Numbered from the stretch's first letter, positions 34,503-45,925 are shown. The stretch is 64,000 nt of DNA from Acanthococcus lagerstroemiae (GCA_031841125.1 CM063114.1:5890001-5954000); one strand, 5' to 3'. Notes: generated by a model not told the origin, from the letters alone. Program-made: numbers and translations.

Positions 34503-35082
34503 CAGTGTTGGAAGAACGCAAAAATCATAATTCCTGTTCCCATTTGTTCTTCTCTAACTGCATGGTTCTCATTTGTGTTCTTTGTTCTCCTTTCCTTAAA
34601 ATTACCAACGTGTTCGAGTTCTCGTTTCCATTTTGTTCCTGTTCCCATTCCCGTTCTTGTTCCCACCTTGGTCCTGTTCTTATTCCCGTTCTTGTTCTCA
34701 ATCTCATCATGTTCTCGTTCTCATTCTCGTTCTGAGAACGAAAACCTGCCGTTTTTCCTTTCATTCTCGTTCGCGCTTCCAGAATCCGAGTACTGCAGGT
34801 TGATTTTTTCATTAAAAAAATTTATAGTTGATGGTTTTAGGCTTTCAGAATTTTACTTTCGCGTCTGCTGCAAAGGTGTTACAAGAACGCAAAAATCATC
34901 TTGTTCCCGTTTTTGTTTGTTCTTCTCTAACTGCATGGGTTTTTGTTCATGCTCCTCGTTCTCCTTACCCTATTACCAGCGTTCCCGTTTTCGTTCTTGT
35001 TCCCAACCTGGTCCTGTTCTCGTTCCCGTTTCTCAAGAACGTGCCGTTTTTCTTCTCGTTCTTGTTCGTTTTTCCAACACTG
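34503..35082. mobile_element. hAT-like element, 580 bp, with internally duplicated GTTC-rich arms
   Basis: The ends are CAGTGTTGGAAGAACGC and CGTTTTTCCAACACTG, with flanks GTCATACA and GTCAAACA (7 of 8). The interior holds two diverged copies, about 365 bp apart, of a block beginning AGAACGCAAAAATCAT and running through GTTCTTCTCTAACTGCATGG to many GTTCCCGTTCTTGTTC variants. It carries no transposase. The 320-codon open frame spanning it (34302-35264) is a composition artefact. Confidence 0.8.
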
Positions 35083-35099
35083 GTCAAACAATAAGTTAC

Positions 35100-35410
35100 A
35101 GTACTTTGTTATTGTTTGCAAAAATAACCATTGTTGCGCCACGGAACGTATCGACTCCCTTAAGAAAACACACGGAGCAAAGATCATTATGTTACTACTG
35201 GAGAATAAGAAATTTGTTAGAAACTAAAAGTTTATCAGCAAATGCTAAGAACCTTCTAGATTAGAAATATATAGTTACCTTTAGTTTCTAACAAATTTCT
35301 TATTTTCTGGTAGCAACATGATGATCTTTGTTCAGTGTGTTTTTCTTATGGGGTAAGGTGTTTTTGCTAACAGTTAACGAACTGTGCGACGTCACCAGAA
35401 AAAGGTCTAT
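35100..35410. mobile_element. palindromic element, copy of the family at 52800/59720
   Basis: The arms AATAAGAAATTTGTTAGAAA and TTTCTAACAAATTTCTTATT surround a loop of about 60 bp. The similarity extends outward through GGAGCAAAGATCAT/ATGATCTTTGTTCAG and further. The right arm matches the sequence at about 59725-59855 (GATCTTTGCTCAGTATGTTTTTCTTATGG-type, then TGCTAACAGT) and the left arm matches 52800-52880. Terminal boundaries are not sharp. Confidence 0.65.
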
Positions 35411-35458
35411 TGTATTTCCGCATTTTGTCGGAGTTACTTACAAACCCTTTTATAAGAT

Positions 35459-35724
35459 TACTGAAAAGTTTCTTGGGAACTGTAATATGTATATGTTCAA
35501 TGGGTACATGTATAATTCAAGGTTTCGAATATCAAACGAAAAGAAAAAAAATGTCCTGAATTTTTTGGGAGACATTGTGGGGAAACAAGAACGGGATAAA
35601 TGTATCAACTTAGCTATATACTTTCTACCCTTGTGCTCATATATGGAATATGAACAAGATAATAATTTTAACGTGCAACCAAAATTGCGGGAGGCATGTT
35701 TGGAACAGTCATCCATATTTCTGT
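35459..35724 (+). CDS. possible Frizzled-type cysteine-rich domain fragment
   Basis: The frame following the palindromic element reads ITEKFLGNCNMYMFNGYMYN, later DKCINLAIYFLPLCSYM and then KLREACLEQSS before a stop at 35724. The spacing of C...DKC-x-x-x-A-I...LC...P-K-x-R-x-x-C resembles the second half of the Frizzled cysteine-rich domain in ROR/MuSK-type receptors. The match rests on a few cysteines and a motif, and there is no clear donor at the end. It could be an exon relic, a degraded retrogene or coincidence. Confidence 0.2.
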
Positions 35725-35729
35725 AATTT

Positions 35730-38400
35730 GGTGACCATGATCATCCGGGGGTTGAAGGAAAAAGAAACAGTTGTTCGTGGAACCTTGATGGCACTGATGG
35801 CCAAGCTATAAGAGTACATGATATCTGAAGTATAGATTGTCACGATCCCTGTAAACTTGAAGCTAGCCAACTCGGTTCCTTTCTTACCCGTAGCCCTGCT
35901 GGGACATCTCTGATTTGTGTATCTCTTCCGTAGAAAACATATAATGTTCTTAAAATAGGAATACAGTACAAGAATAATTAAAAATATTTTTATGTACAGC
36001 ACAGCTTAACATTTGTAGTCTTTTTGAACAGCGTGAACTTTCTATTTTCATATCGTTACCAGTGCCTGAAGAAAGATCTTAATTTAAATCTTCGACAAAT
36101 ATTGAAAGTATCGACTGCCTTTTTTGAACATTTTTTATATTAGTACAAAGTTCTTTGATCGAACAAGAAATGTTTTACAAAAAGAGTCTGCGTCGTTTTA
36201 TTTACCATAACATTATAGGTATCTAAAGGAAAACTAAGTTAACATTAAACAACATTAATATTTGATGCTTTTTTGCAAGTATGGTATTATAAAATATTAA
36301 TAAATCAGGATTATATTATTGAATAACAGGCAAACATCAGGCAATTTAAAACGGATAATAGTCTTTAGTAATTTAGTATATAGTTCACCAAATTTGTAAT
36401 CACTATCAATTTAAAAATAAATAATAACTATTGAACCTTTTGAATAATGAATAATTTCTTGTCTCTTGAAACTTATTTTTTAAATTCAAGTAATATGTTA
36501 CCTTTACGAGTACTTTGAAACACGTCACTAGAAATTACACTTCTTTATGTGAAATAATATTATTATTTTTAGATAAGTTTATTTAATTTTACTACAATCG
36601 TGTACTGAAACTTTCTATTGTAGTTGGGCAATTATTTAAAATTATATGAAACTATACTTAGAATTTTAAGATTTTCAACTTTCACATTTAAATATGATAG
36701 CGTCTTTTCAGATGTCCTATACATTCGTGGTTTTATTTTCCTTGTTTTCCTTTTACGTTAGTTTTGGTCTATGTGATAGTATATTAGTCATTTTAACTTG
36801 GTAATTATTTAGTAGATATACGTACGTAGAAAGTCAATTTTCATTTTATTGTGTTAGCGCAATTTTACGCGTATAATGATTCATAATGTGGTATATGTTT
36901 AGGGAGTTATGTTGTTGATTCAGGGCCTAGAAGTTAGTTTATTCTATGAATGTACATCTGGAATTGAATTGAATTTATAATGAATTATGTATTAAGTGGT
37001 GTACCGTACATGCATTTTTTTATTTACCTTTTTTTTCTGAACGGTTTCCGTATTGTGTTACGTGGCGCTCTATGTGCGTCATTTATCCCGCCTTCGCATC
37101 TTTCGTCCTTACGACCTATGCCACCAATGTTTTATTTATTGTGATAAAATTTATGTTAAGTAATTATTAGTAAGATTATTACTACAATTTTTTCTCTTTG
37201 AATCAAACCTAGTTGGGCTACATAGTATAGTTTGCACCTAAGTAATTTTTTATTTCAAGAAGTGTGTGAGTTAATTTTCATTTCTAGTCTTTTTTCTTTC
37301 TTTCTTTTAATTTGGTAAATAACAGATCATCGTATAGTGAGTAAAATCAATGAAGTAGTTAATTTCTGGAAACTTGATCATCTGTACCGAATAGTTCGTG
37401 TTACAATAAAGGCTCAGATTACAAGAATAATCTTGATTTTTTTTTAAATGATTTTTTTTTAAATTATGTACAATCTGAAAAGTTTTGAATGTTACAGTTT
37501 TTTTATATTATTGAATGAGTATCAGAATCCGTGGGTTTCGTGACCAAATAGGTAATGATAATTTTTGTGTTTGTGATGTAAACTACATACCCCTGAAATA
37601 TAAGGAAAGTCGTTATTTTATTTTGGAGAAATTGTTGCTGGCATTATTTTTATATGTATGTTTTTTATGTTTAATTAGTTGGCGTATTATTTTAGATTAT
37701 TTAATGACGTAGAATTATGCGACTGATGATCCTAAGTCATTAAAGATTAATTAAGCGCGGTATTATAAGTATATTTTCTGAATATTAGTCCTGTGTTTGT
37801 ATTTGCGAACCCGATTATTAATCGAATTTTATTTTACTTTTGTTTTTGGTCCGTTTGAGTTGAAAATTGTAAACTTTCTATATTTTTAAATAAATGTTTT
37901 GTAATAGACCAACGAAGCTTTTTCTGCATATTTATTGTCATCTATTGATTTTGTTTGAAAATACCGAAGATATAGGAATTTGATGGCTTCCAGATCGAGG
38001 AAAAAGTGCAAAACGGGAAAAGGTCCAAAATGGGATTTGAAGCAAAACTATCTCTCTTTTTCAACCAGTGTGAATTGTGGATACAAATTAGATTCGAGAA
38101 TAATATGCCAACTCAAGTATAACACCTCGGAATGCTTTTAGGTACACCCGAATTTCCGTATACAGTTCTTTTTTGAAAATCGGTATGTTCAAGAATACCA
38201 CTATCGTATCTACAACCCATAACAGTTGAAAACGTCAGCAGTTGTTTTCAGACTACTGAGAATTTACTTGCGGTATGAGTCACTCTGTATTCATTTAGAA
38301 GTAGAATGTACTTATGAATTAATGAAGATATATTGAAAATAAGACCAAGTATTATAGATCTAAAAGAAACCAAAAAATAGTTACCCAGCAATATTCTAAA
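35730..38400. other. long AT-rich stretch with no supported gene
   Basis: Very AT-rich, with several AATAAA hexamers (for example near 37893). No exon-like frames or element termini were found. It may be intergenic DNA or untranslated RNA sequence. Confidence 0.4.
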
Positions 38401-39047
38401 TCATCAAACATTGGCTCATAACATCTCCCCGGGCACTTGTACCATCAATCTACAAACAGTGCAAAGAACAGCAATCTCAATTATGGTAACAGACTGCTCT
38501 GTCAGAATTTAAAGTTAAGATTAATTTCAGTATTTTATTACTATGCAAGGCAATTACGAGGGAAGGGATATTCACCCATGCACTCCACAAATTTGAGTAA
38601 CCAACCTGCAGAATTGGAAGATGGAGGACTGTCTTCTAATTTCAGCAGAAATTTTTCACATTATTTTAGTCAGCAACCCATCCCGAAAGAACTTGCTGGC
38701 TCGGGCATATGATGATATGATCAGAAAACTATATTCTTCACGTCATTTCATGTATGTGCGCAGTTAGCAATACGTGGCGATTTTGAAAGAGAAGAAAACA
38801 ATTTATGAACCATCGTGGCCGCTAAATATTACTACTTAAGGTCCACGCCATAACCAGTACTAAGTCAACACAACCATGGAAGGCAAATCTGTACTAATGG
38901 AGCAAAACGCATCCAGACGAGGTTATTGACTTTCATTCTACACGGACTCAGTAGGTTTTTAGTACATGTAGAAAGGCTTGGACTATAGTGGTAATGGCCT
39001 GGTGACTTGTGAGACATCTGCACACGTCCACACTCTGACTTGAAAAG

Positions 39048-39203
39048 CAGTGCCGGTTTTACCATACGGGCTGACTGGGCTGCAGCCCAGAGCGGCAAAA
39101 TCTGAGGTCCAAAAAGACATTTGCAGGAGGGTGGAGGATGTAGAAAAATAAGGCGGCAAAAATACTGCAGACCAGGATGGCAAAGTACTTAAAACTGGCC
39201 TTG
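39048..39203. mobile_element. hAT-like MITE, 156 bp, perfect 8-bp TSD
   Basis: Ends CAGTGCCGGTTTTACC and TAAAACTGGCCTTG, flanks TTGAAAAG on both sides (39040-39047 and 39204-39211). The termini are of the same general type as the element at 58664-58932. Joining the flanks in silico leaves a minus-strand frame around CYVELAVAERRCEELVRGKF that I cannot assign. Confidence 0.85.
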
Positions 39204-39384
39204 TTGAAAAGGTCACTGTTCCACTGAAGAACTTGCCTCTAACCAACTCCTCACATCTTCGCTCAGCCACTGCTAATTCCACATAACAGCGATTGTTATT
39301 TTCAGTCTGTAATGTCCTAATGTCCAACCAATGTTGTGATAGTTATGAGGACAATACATTTCTCATCACCGACACGCAATGTAC

Positions 39385-39465
39385 TCGGAAGGGTAGATTC
39401 CAGGGCCAGGGGTGCGGTGTCTAGGGAGCCACCTTAGCATGCATGCATCGTCACGCATTCTACCA
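39385..39465 (+). repeat. SINE 3' segment, copy linking head and tail of the family
   Basis: CGGAAGGGTAGATTCCAGGG is followed directly by GGGGTGCGGTGTC and GCATGCATGCATCGTCACGC. The first part is shared with the SINE at 23811-23970. The second part is shared with the fragments at 9730 and 28460. Confidence 0.5.
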
Positions 39466-40290
39466 AACATTAATGCATTTTGCAGCTGTTTAGTAAATTA
39501 TTTTTGCGGCTTCACATTTGACAGGAATATACAAATTGGTCTAAGTTGCGATTGCAACTAAGTGTCATGGGCGGAGTCTTTTTATTGTCTCCCCCCCCCC
39601 ACATAGGTATGGAATGAACCTGAAATCATGAGTTAGAGGCACGGGCGCCAAGCCGCCAAGCTCTTATATCCAAGAATAGGTAAGTGGTAATAGGTATCGT
39701 CAAATAATCAATAAAGAATTGTAATAAATAGGTAATGAGATATTCGCAACAATGACAGATTTAGCCAAAAAAACAACCACACCAGGAGTCCTATTATGAA
39801 ACTTTTATCATAATACCACGAATCCCAGTTGCGCAATCTGTTACCCTCTAGTTACCTATTTGTTACCCTCGAATTACCCTCAGATTACCCTTGTTCCTCT
39901 TGAGTTACCTGGGTAACTGGCACGATATAACGCAATACATATCTGTGTACGCAATTAGTTACCCTGCCTCTAGTTACTCGCGGCGGAAAAGTTATATCGC
40001 GTATACAAGTTCCACCAGGAGCGCTAATGTCGAAGACGAAAACATGATACGTGTGTTTACATTTACACCAGAAGAACGTGTGCTCATAAAAGTGTTGCTC
40101 GCGGCTTTTATATTGATTTTTATGAAAGAATTCTTACAACAAAAGTTGTAGCCCTTTTCACTTTCTATCAGATGAGCTTAAATTTGGATAAGTTTTTTCA
40201 TCATCATCCTCCCATGTTGTTATGTTTTCATCCAAATCCACCAATCAGTGGACAGTATACGTTGTTTTCGGTAACAGAGTCACCTGGAGC

Positions 40291-40970
40291 CGGGGGTGCT
40301 TAGCCGTTCCGAAAAACTAAAAACTTAGCTAAAAGCTAAAGGCCCAGAAAATATAGCTTCGGCTAACAGCTAACGGTTAATTGATGTGAATGGCTAGCTA
40401 AACAGTTGGCTAACGGCTAATTTAGAATATGACGGGTAACATTTCTCGCACGCATATATCTTTTTTCATTTGAAGTAGAATTTGAATATTAGTATGCATG
40501 TAGGCACAATTTTGTATAAATGTGGTTCAACTGATAATTTAATCTTCAAAAAATATTTTCAAGAATAATTTTTCATCTTGCATGTTCATGTTTGTGTTTG
40601 TACTTTGATATGTGGTAGTTAGAAAGAATTAGAATCATCAATAAAATAAAATGTTACCGAAAATATGAAGGAACAACAGTAGACAAACACAAAAAATCAA
40701 AATCACGAGAGCGCACATCGATCAATTGTTTGAAAATATGAAACTTTTCAAAGAAAAACGAAAAAGAAGCAGAAATTTCAATCCGTTTCAAGCTTTTTCG
40801 CGTGTTGGAAAATAAGCTGGCATGTTAGCAAATCAATTTTGATCAGCTATTGGCTTTTAGCTAACAGCTAACTTGAATTTATTGGCTAGCTAATGGCTGG
40901 CTAATATTGTTCAAATTTTTCCAAGCTAACGGCTAACGGCTAATGGCTTCGGCTTAGCTAAGCACCCCTG
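40291..40970. mobile_element. hAT-like element, 680 bp, perfect TSD, GCTAACGGCTAA subterminal repeats
   Basis: Flanked by CCTGGAGC (40283-40290 and 40971-40978). The ends are CGGGGGTGCTTAGC and GCTAAGCACCCCTG, with one mismatch against the canonical CAGGGG start. Arrays of GCTAAC(A/G)GCTAA variants fill both subterminal regions. The element at 58119-59712 has an analogous design. Confidence 0.85.
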
Positions 40971-41012
40971 CCTGGAGCGACTCTCTTACCTGTATACGCG
41001 AATACCCATTTG

Positions 41013-41407
41013 CAGTGTTGTTAGACAAAATGATTTTTTGTTATTTTGTCAGGGGAGCATTTCATCTTTTTTTGTTATGTCATAAGTTTTGTCATCTTCA
41101 GAGTTTTGTTATGTCCTGACAAAAATCATTTTGTCTGCCTTCTTGTCATGTCGTTTAGCGTAATATACTGTCGAGATATAGCAATGTCACTTAGCATAAT
41201 CTGTTATCAATTATTACGTCGTTCAGCATATAGTGCATCATTTGATTGTAAACAAAATGTCATAACATAATTTTTTGTAATTTTGCTTTGTCATTTGATT
41301 CATTTTTTGTTACCTATGTAATTTCAATTTTGTTATATACCTATGACAAAATTTCTAAAATTCAATTTCATTTTGTAATTTCTGTTTTGTCATGTCCAAC
41401 AATACTG
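41013..41407. mobile_element. hAT-like element, 395 bp, TTTTGTCATG-rich
   Basis: The left end CAGTGTTGTTAGACAAAATG and right end TTGTCATGTCCAACAATACTG are an imperfect inverted pair. The flanks are CCCATTTG and CCCATTTA. The interior consists largely of TTTTGTCAT variants. The element at 58352-59207 belongs to the same family. Confidence 0.8.
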
Positions 41408-41579
41408 CCCATTTATTACCCTCGATTACCCTTGTCCCTCTTTTGTTACCCGGGTAACTTGTGAGATTTTGCGCATCGGGTCGTTACAGTGGTAACTTAT
41501 TAATACAGTCTGTATCAAGGTTACCACTGTAATGATTTGTGGTAACGTGATAAAAAGTTTCATAATAGGTCTCCTAATG

Positions 41580-42440
41580 TGACATGGATATCCATGTTTA
41601 CCTCAGTATTTGGTGGCTCTGACTGAAAACATGACTCATCTGTGCATTCTCACAGCGAGACATCGAAAAGCAACTCCTCAACGGTCTCAAACATTTCTTG
41701 AACTTGAGAAACGGGAACTGAAATCATGACTTAGAGCATTCTCGCAGTGAGCTACTGAAAAGCAACCCTCAGTCTTCAACGGTTCAACTCACCAGCGTTA
41801 TTTTCAATTTGCACCCTCGTCCTTAGCTTTAAACCAATAATATGTGTTTAATCGCAAACTCATCAGGGTCGTCTACTAGTGAAGATTAGGGAACAAAGAT
41901 GTTCCAGTTTCTTTTAGAGTCAGTTTGGAACCTTAGACGCTACTAGGAAATCTCCATATCTAAGTTCTCGATTTCAATACTCCCCGCAATATGTCTCATG
42001 TTCCTCCTCACTCTCAATTCCAGCCACAACGGCAGCCCAAAACTGCATGAATTGGACCGGCCTATCGATAAATTTTCCGGTCACTTATATGGCCAATCCG
42101 TACCTAGTTTCTTCAAATTTTGGCTAAATGAAAAAAATAAGCGGTGATGTGGGGCCGAGTTTCAATGTATTTAACTTACAAATATGCTTAGTATTAGTTA
42201 TAGAATAGGTAAACAAAAATCTTCACTGATTGGTGATTTATCTAAATTATATACTATAGTCTCTCTGCATTCACATCATTAGCCACATACAAATAGTAAA
42301 ATACCTAATAAAGAAAATCTATCAATCATTGCGCTCATGGAATCTGAATTTTCTTCATAATCATCAACCACCAGTGGTGAACACTGAGCATGAGTATTTA
42401 CTCGATTTCTTAACGAATAAGCTCCACAAGCTCAAGCTGG
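41580..42440. other. no supported gene; local duplication
   Basis: Two diverged copies of an about 65-bp block (ATGACT...GCATTCTC(A/G)CAG(C/T)GAG...GAAAAGCAAC...CAACGGT) lie at about 41630-41690 and 41727-41787. Otherwise I see nothing. Confidence 0.4.
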
Positions 42441-42447
42441 AATAATC

Positions 42448-43646
42448 CTAGCTCAGCATCTTTGATTTATGCACATTCAGTTCATCAGTAAGATGGCATC
42501 CAATGCCAATAACGACGCATGATATTCCTGCTATGACTCCTGAAAATGAAAATATAATTTATTTTATTTAATTTACCCACTTATTAGATGTTAGGGGCGA
42601 TCAAAAAACAAGCGGATTCTGTTACATTTTCTTCCAGACAAATCAGACAATCAGGAAGAAAAACTAAAACGAAAGTATCTCAAAATAACTCATATAAATT
42701 TGTCACAGCAGGTACAGAGGTACTTTGGGAAAGAAAACTAAAACGTAAATATCTCAAAATAAGACTGATACAAATTTGCCACGGTAGGTATACAATTGGT
42801 ACGGGACTTCGATATGTGTGCACGACATATCCTGGAAGAAACCTAATAATCCCGAATTTAAGACTCTTTTCTTGGACCCTGTTCAATAACTCATGTAGAA
42901 ATTCGATGTCAAAGCTAGTAAAGTAATGCGATATACGTTCCTCAACCTGTCATGAACTAGAAATGGAGAAACCTATTTGTGTAAAGTCAAATTTTTTACA
43001 TATGAAGAATGAGTAGGTAATATTACGATCCTTACTTTTATTCAATTTCCTTTCACCCAAAATCGAACTCATCAAGACTGTGAATATAAGAGTAAGAGAA
43101 TTTGCCAAGGGTACACACAACGAAATACCTGTGAATTTAACCAAACTAATGTAATCTTCGGCTTATTCTTCGCAAAATATAAAAACAGAATTTTTACAAA
43201 TAAAATTCTCATTTGCTAAATATTATTTTACCCGTATCCCACAAAGAAAAAACTTCATAAGGATAAAATAAAATCATTAAAATGAAGTTTCTTCATAAGA
43301 GGATTGAAAAAATTGTATTTATCATTAAGAAACCTACTGTGGGACCTGAGTGTGAAAAAATAAATGACAGACCCAACTTGATTCAATACGAGCGGAATTA
43401 TGTACTGAAACAGATATTGAAACATATCAAACGTGCTGAAAATTATTTTTGAAAAATTTAGCTGGTGGTTGAAAATTAATACCTTCCAGTTAGTACAAAG
43501 ATAGTAAATTTGTAATAACGCCGTGCTCAGTTTACTATTTCCTACAACATCGGACATTCCCTTCGAACCCATTTTCATCAGTGGATTTGTACATCCCCAT
43601 AACAGTCCTACCAATACTAAGCAGGGGACTGCATTTTGAAGTGAAT
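42448..43646 (-). CDS. TMEM234: TMEM234 homologue (small multi-pass membrane protein), first exon not located
   Basis: Minus-strand exons are 43483-43646, 43346-43404, 43036-43145 and 42448-42539, all with GT-AG borders and matching phases. The protein reads DSLQNAVPCLVLVGLLWGC, TNPLMKMGSKG, then YIIPLVLNQVGSVIYFFTL, ISLCVPLANSLTLIFTVLM with LGE, and finally VIAGISCVVIGIGCHLTDEL. These match the TMEM234 signature (LWGxTxPLxK, PxxLNQxGSxxY, VPxxNSLxxIF, xxAGxxxxxxG), a four-helix relative of EamA-type transporters. The first visible exon starts in phase 1, so the ATG exon is missing. An ATGT|GTATAA site at 43902-43905 is one weak candidate. A 239-bp intron (43405-43482 excluded) and a 496-bp intron separate the rest. 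An about 80-bp tandem repeat at 42655-42797 lies in the last intron. Confidence 0.85.
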
Positions 43647-43837
43647 CTAAAACAAAATAAAAAGTAGATGTTAGAATATTCTCAAGGATTCATTTCCATC
43701 GAATTTCTGCATTCGGAAAATTTTCTTAATGCTGTCTTGTGATACGAAAGAAACAAGCACAAAGTAATCCAGGTATGGATATTTTCGTTGACTTTATCCA
43801 CTATTTAATAAAGTGTAAAGTATGTAATAAAACAATA

Positions 43838-43843
43838 TTTATT
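43838..43843 (-). terminator. polyadenylation signal AATAAA for NDUFAF3
   Basis: TTTATT on the plus strand is AATAAA on the minus strand, 103 nt downstream of the NDUFAF3 stop codon, at the usual distance for a short 3' UTR. Confidence 0.5.
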
Positions 43844-43945
43844 AATTAGTCATACAACATCTATACGTGACAATCAGAGACTAGCGCTAAACCGTAATTT
43901 TATACACATTTGATGACAGAATTATGACAAAATTAATTACGGTTA

Positions 43946-44632
43946 CTATCTTTGTGGCCATCTTGGTGCCCCGTGAACTGCTATATAATCATCGCAGGCA
44001 TTGCTATCAGGATCGTACGTTTCTTTCCACAAGCGCATCCGCTTCCTATCCATCAAGTAATCATCATCACTCGGTCTATATTCCAATGGAGGTAGAAAAG
44101 CGCCGGCGACATTTCTAGTTTGAACAAGCAGATTGTACGTCGCGACTGCTCGGGTGGTAGGCGTTAGTTCGAGGTGAACATCATGTTTTGCCGCAGCAGA
44201 GTGTAAATTTTTGTTGAGTTTATGTCTGAATTGTAAATCACCGTAACCGACAACCAACAAATCAATGGGTGGAACAAGATGCCAGAAGAATTCCAGACTA
44301 GCCTCATCGATATCCTCTTCCGAGGCCACATTCCAGCAGAAAACATGTCTCTTGAATATCACCATTGGTCCATAAATGAATGAATCGTCCGTTAAACGAA
44401 ACCCCCCCTGGCAATACGTGTCTATCATGTGATTCTCATTTCCAATATCAAAAGGGGTCTTTAGGGATCGTGTTTTTATATTCTTATTTAGAATGGTAGC
44501 ATAAGTTTGGGGGATTCCTTCGTATGCTCCAGCGTATCTTCGAAATACCAATGACGGATGCGGGGTATGAGAACGGACGCACGCACGAGAAGAAATGGGT
44601 AAATTGGGAATTAAATTCTTAATCACAAACAT
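43946..44632 (-). CDS. NDUFAF3: NDUFAF3, mitochondrial complex I assembly factor 3 (Mth938-like), 228 aa
   Basis: A single uninterrupted minus-strand frame. Residues 1-30 are rich in Arg, Ser and hydrophobics (MFVIKNLIPNLPISSRACVR), a likely mitochondrial presequence. The core has GGFRLTDDSFIYGPMVIF, HVFCWNVASEEDIDEASLEF and FFWHLVPPIDLLVVGYGD, and later ATYNLLVQTRNVAGAFLPPLE. These are the diagnostic DUF498/Mth938 motifs of NDUFAF3, which acts with NDUFAF4 in early complex I assembly. The C-terminal extension of about 45 charged residues is longer than in vertebrate proteins. The stop is at 43946. A minus-strand AATAAA lies at 43838-43843, about 100 nt after it. TMEM234 follows in the same direction within 300 bp. 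Confidence 0.92.
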   Translation of the reverse strand: MFVIKNLIPNLPISSRACVRSHTPHPSLVFRRYAGAYEGIPQTYATILNKNIKTRSLKTPFDIGNENHMIDTYCQGGFRLTDDSFIYGPMVIFKRHVFCWNVASEEDIDEASLEFFWHLVPPIDLLVVGYGDLQFRHKLNKNLHSAAAKHDVHLELTPTTRAVATYNLLVQTRNVAGAFLPPLEYRPSDDDYLMDRKRMRLWKETYDPDSNACDDYIAVHGAPRWPQR

Positions 44633-44639
44633 TTCCAGC

Positions 44640-45920
44640 GATTGAAATTAATGACTACATAAGATTCGAGCACCGCGTTAAGATTCTGAAACTTGCATAC
44701 CGATCATAGCCGTAAATTAATGAATTTGCTGATTCTCATCTTAGTTTCATGGATTGTGAAATCGATCAATAAAACACTACTTTTAAATAATATGAATATA
44801 CAGACTGGAACCTATTTTGGTAAGATTCACGAAAGAAACAAAAACTACTGCGAATATTATCTTGATTTTTTTTTTATTCTTATCATAAGAATTAGGAGGA
44901 GAGAAAAGCACTGACACATTGATTTTATTAACACAACATAGACTTGCCACTTCCAAACTTCCACGCACAGCTTGTAACCGTTTTAGTTTCTTGAACGATC
45001 GTCAGAGTGGACTAGCAGTAAATTAGCAGTGATCATCAGTTCATCACTACTTCTTCTATTTCTATTATACAAAAAATTTATTTCCATTTAGTTCACGAAT
45101 TTTTGTCCTAAACCAGCAGCAGGGGATCTGGTCTTGACCAAAGGAGGCAGGGTGTTAAAGGGGTGCTAAAATTAGAAAAAACTACTATTTGACGAAGTTG
45201 TAATGGGGGTTTAGAGGTTTAGACCCCCTTGACCCCTCTGAGTCTATGCCACCATCATGAACTGAATCGAACATTATTTTCCTGCAGTGCAAATTAAATT
45301 TTAGCTGAACGGAAGCAAAGAATGAAAATGAACTACTGCACGAATTGAACAAAGCGAAAAAGTAGGTATAATGTGTAAGAAAATTGATGGATAATTTAAA
45401 TACACGAAAAACAAGAAATGAGTTTAAACGTACACAACAGGGCCTAAATGGATCCAAAAAAAAAAAAAAAACAGTGGGAGAAATCAGCTTCAGCGGACTC
45501 CACATATATCTGTAACAATGGCAGACCGATAACCCCCCTCCCTCTCCACAGAAAGAAGTTGAAAAATAACATTTTCCCATAAGCTTTGCTATTTTTTCCT
45601 TTTTCTTCTTAAATAAGGAATACTTGGTAATCACTAGGGGGCATGCAGGGGAAGATCCCCCCCCGAAAACTAATGATGGTTGGTGAAATTTTATCAACTA
45701 AGGAATTAACATAAACGTGTAAACATTTTTGGGGAAAACAGTTTCTGTATCCTAAATGAGAACTCTGATGGGCATGAATAATTTTTTCTCCATTTTTAAG
45801 CAGGTATTTTTGGGGATTTGAAAGTCGTAATGAGGAGTATTTTCCAGTGACACTAAGAAATTCATTAATTCTATCTAATTGAGCTAAAATTTTCAGAATT
45901 TTGGCTGTCTATCAAGGGGA
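44640..45920. other. no supported gene; upstream of NDUFAF3
   Basis: AT-rich, with runs of A (45456) and C (45657). A minus-strand open frame of 170 codons at 45185-45697 is made of low-complexity, TE-derived sequence (GGGGGTTTAGAGG and poly-T blocks) and is not called. The NDUFAF3 promoter should lie just above 44640. Confidence 0.4.
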
Positions 45921-45925
45921 ACAAT

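Larger units (their letters stand above)
39784..41574. mobile_element. TIR element (about 700 bp without insertions) hosting two hAT elements
   Basis: The left end AGGAGTCCTATTATGAAACT matches the reverse complement of the right end (AGGAGACCTATTATGAAACT), and the similarity continues through TTTTATCA and a CCAC block. The subterminal regions share GTTACCCTC/GATTACCCTTGT(T/C)CCTCTT blocks. Two hAT elements at 40291-40970 and 41013-41407 are inserted inside it. No target duplication for the host is clear. Its superfamily is unassigned, and a short frame near 40044-40151 has no recognised domain. Confidence 0.7.

Noticed and set aside
34302..35264. 320-codon open frame on the plus strand, the longest in the window
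   Set aside because: It runs across a hAT element and its flank. The translation is Ser/Phe/Leu low-complexity produced by GTTC repeats, with no domain or splice context.
35328..35458. Upstream part (MFSVFFLWGK...) of the frame at 35328-35724
   Set aside because: This part is translated from the palindromic element arm, so it is not counted as protein even if the later part is.
43405..43482. Reading straight through the second TMEM234 intron
   Set aside because: The frame is open, but removing 43405-43482 by a good GT-AG pair aligns the protein exactly with the family (TNWK joined to YIIPLVLNQVG), so the intron is preferred.
45185..45697. 170-codon minus-strand open frame
   Set aside because: It is composed of poly-T, poly-C and transposon-like GGGGGTTTAG blocks, and the translation is low-complexity with no conserved motif.
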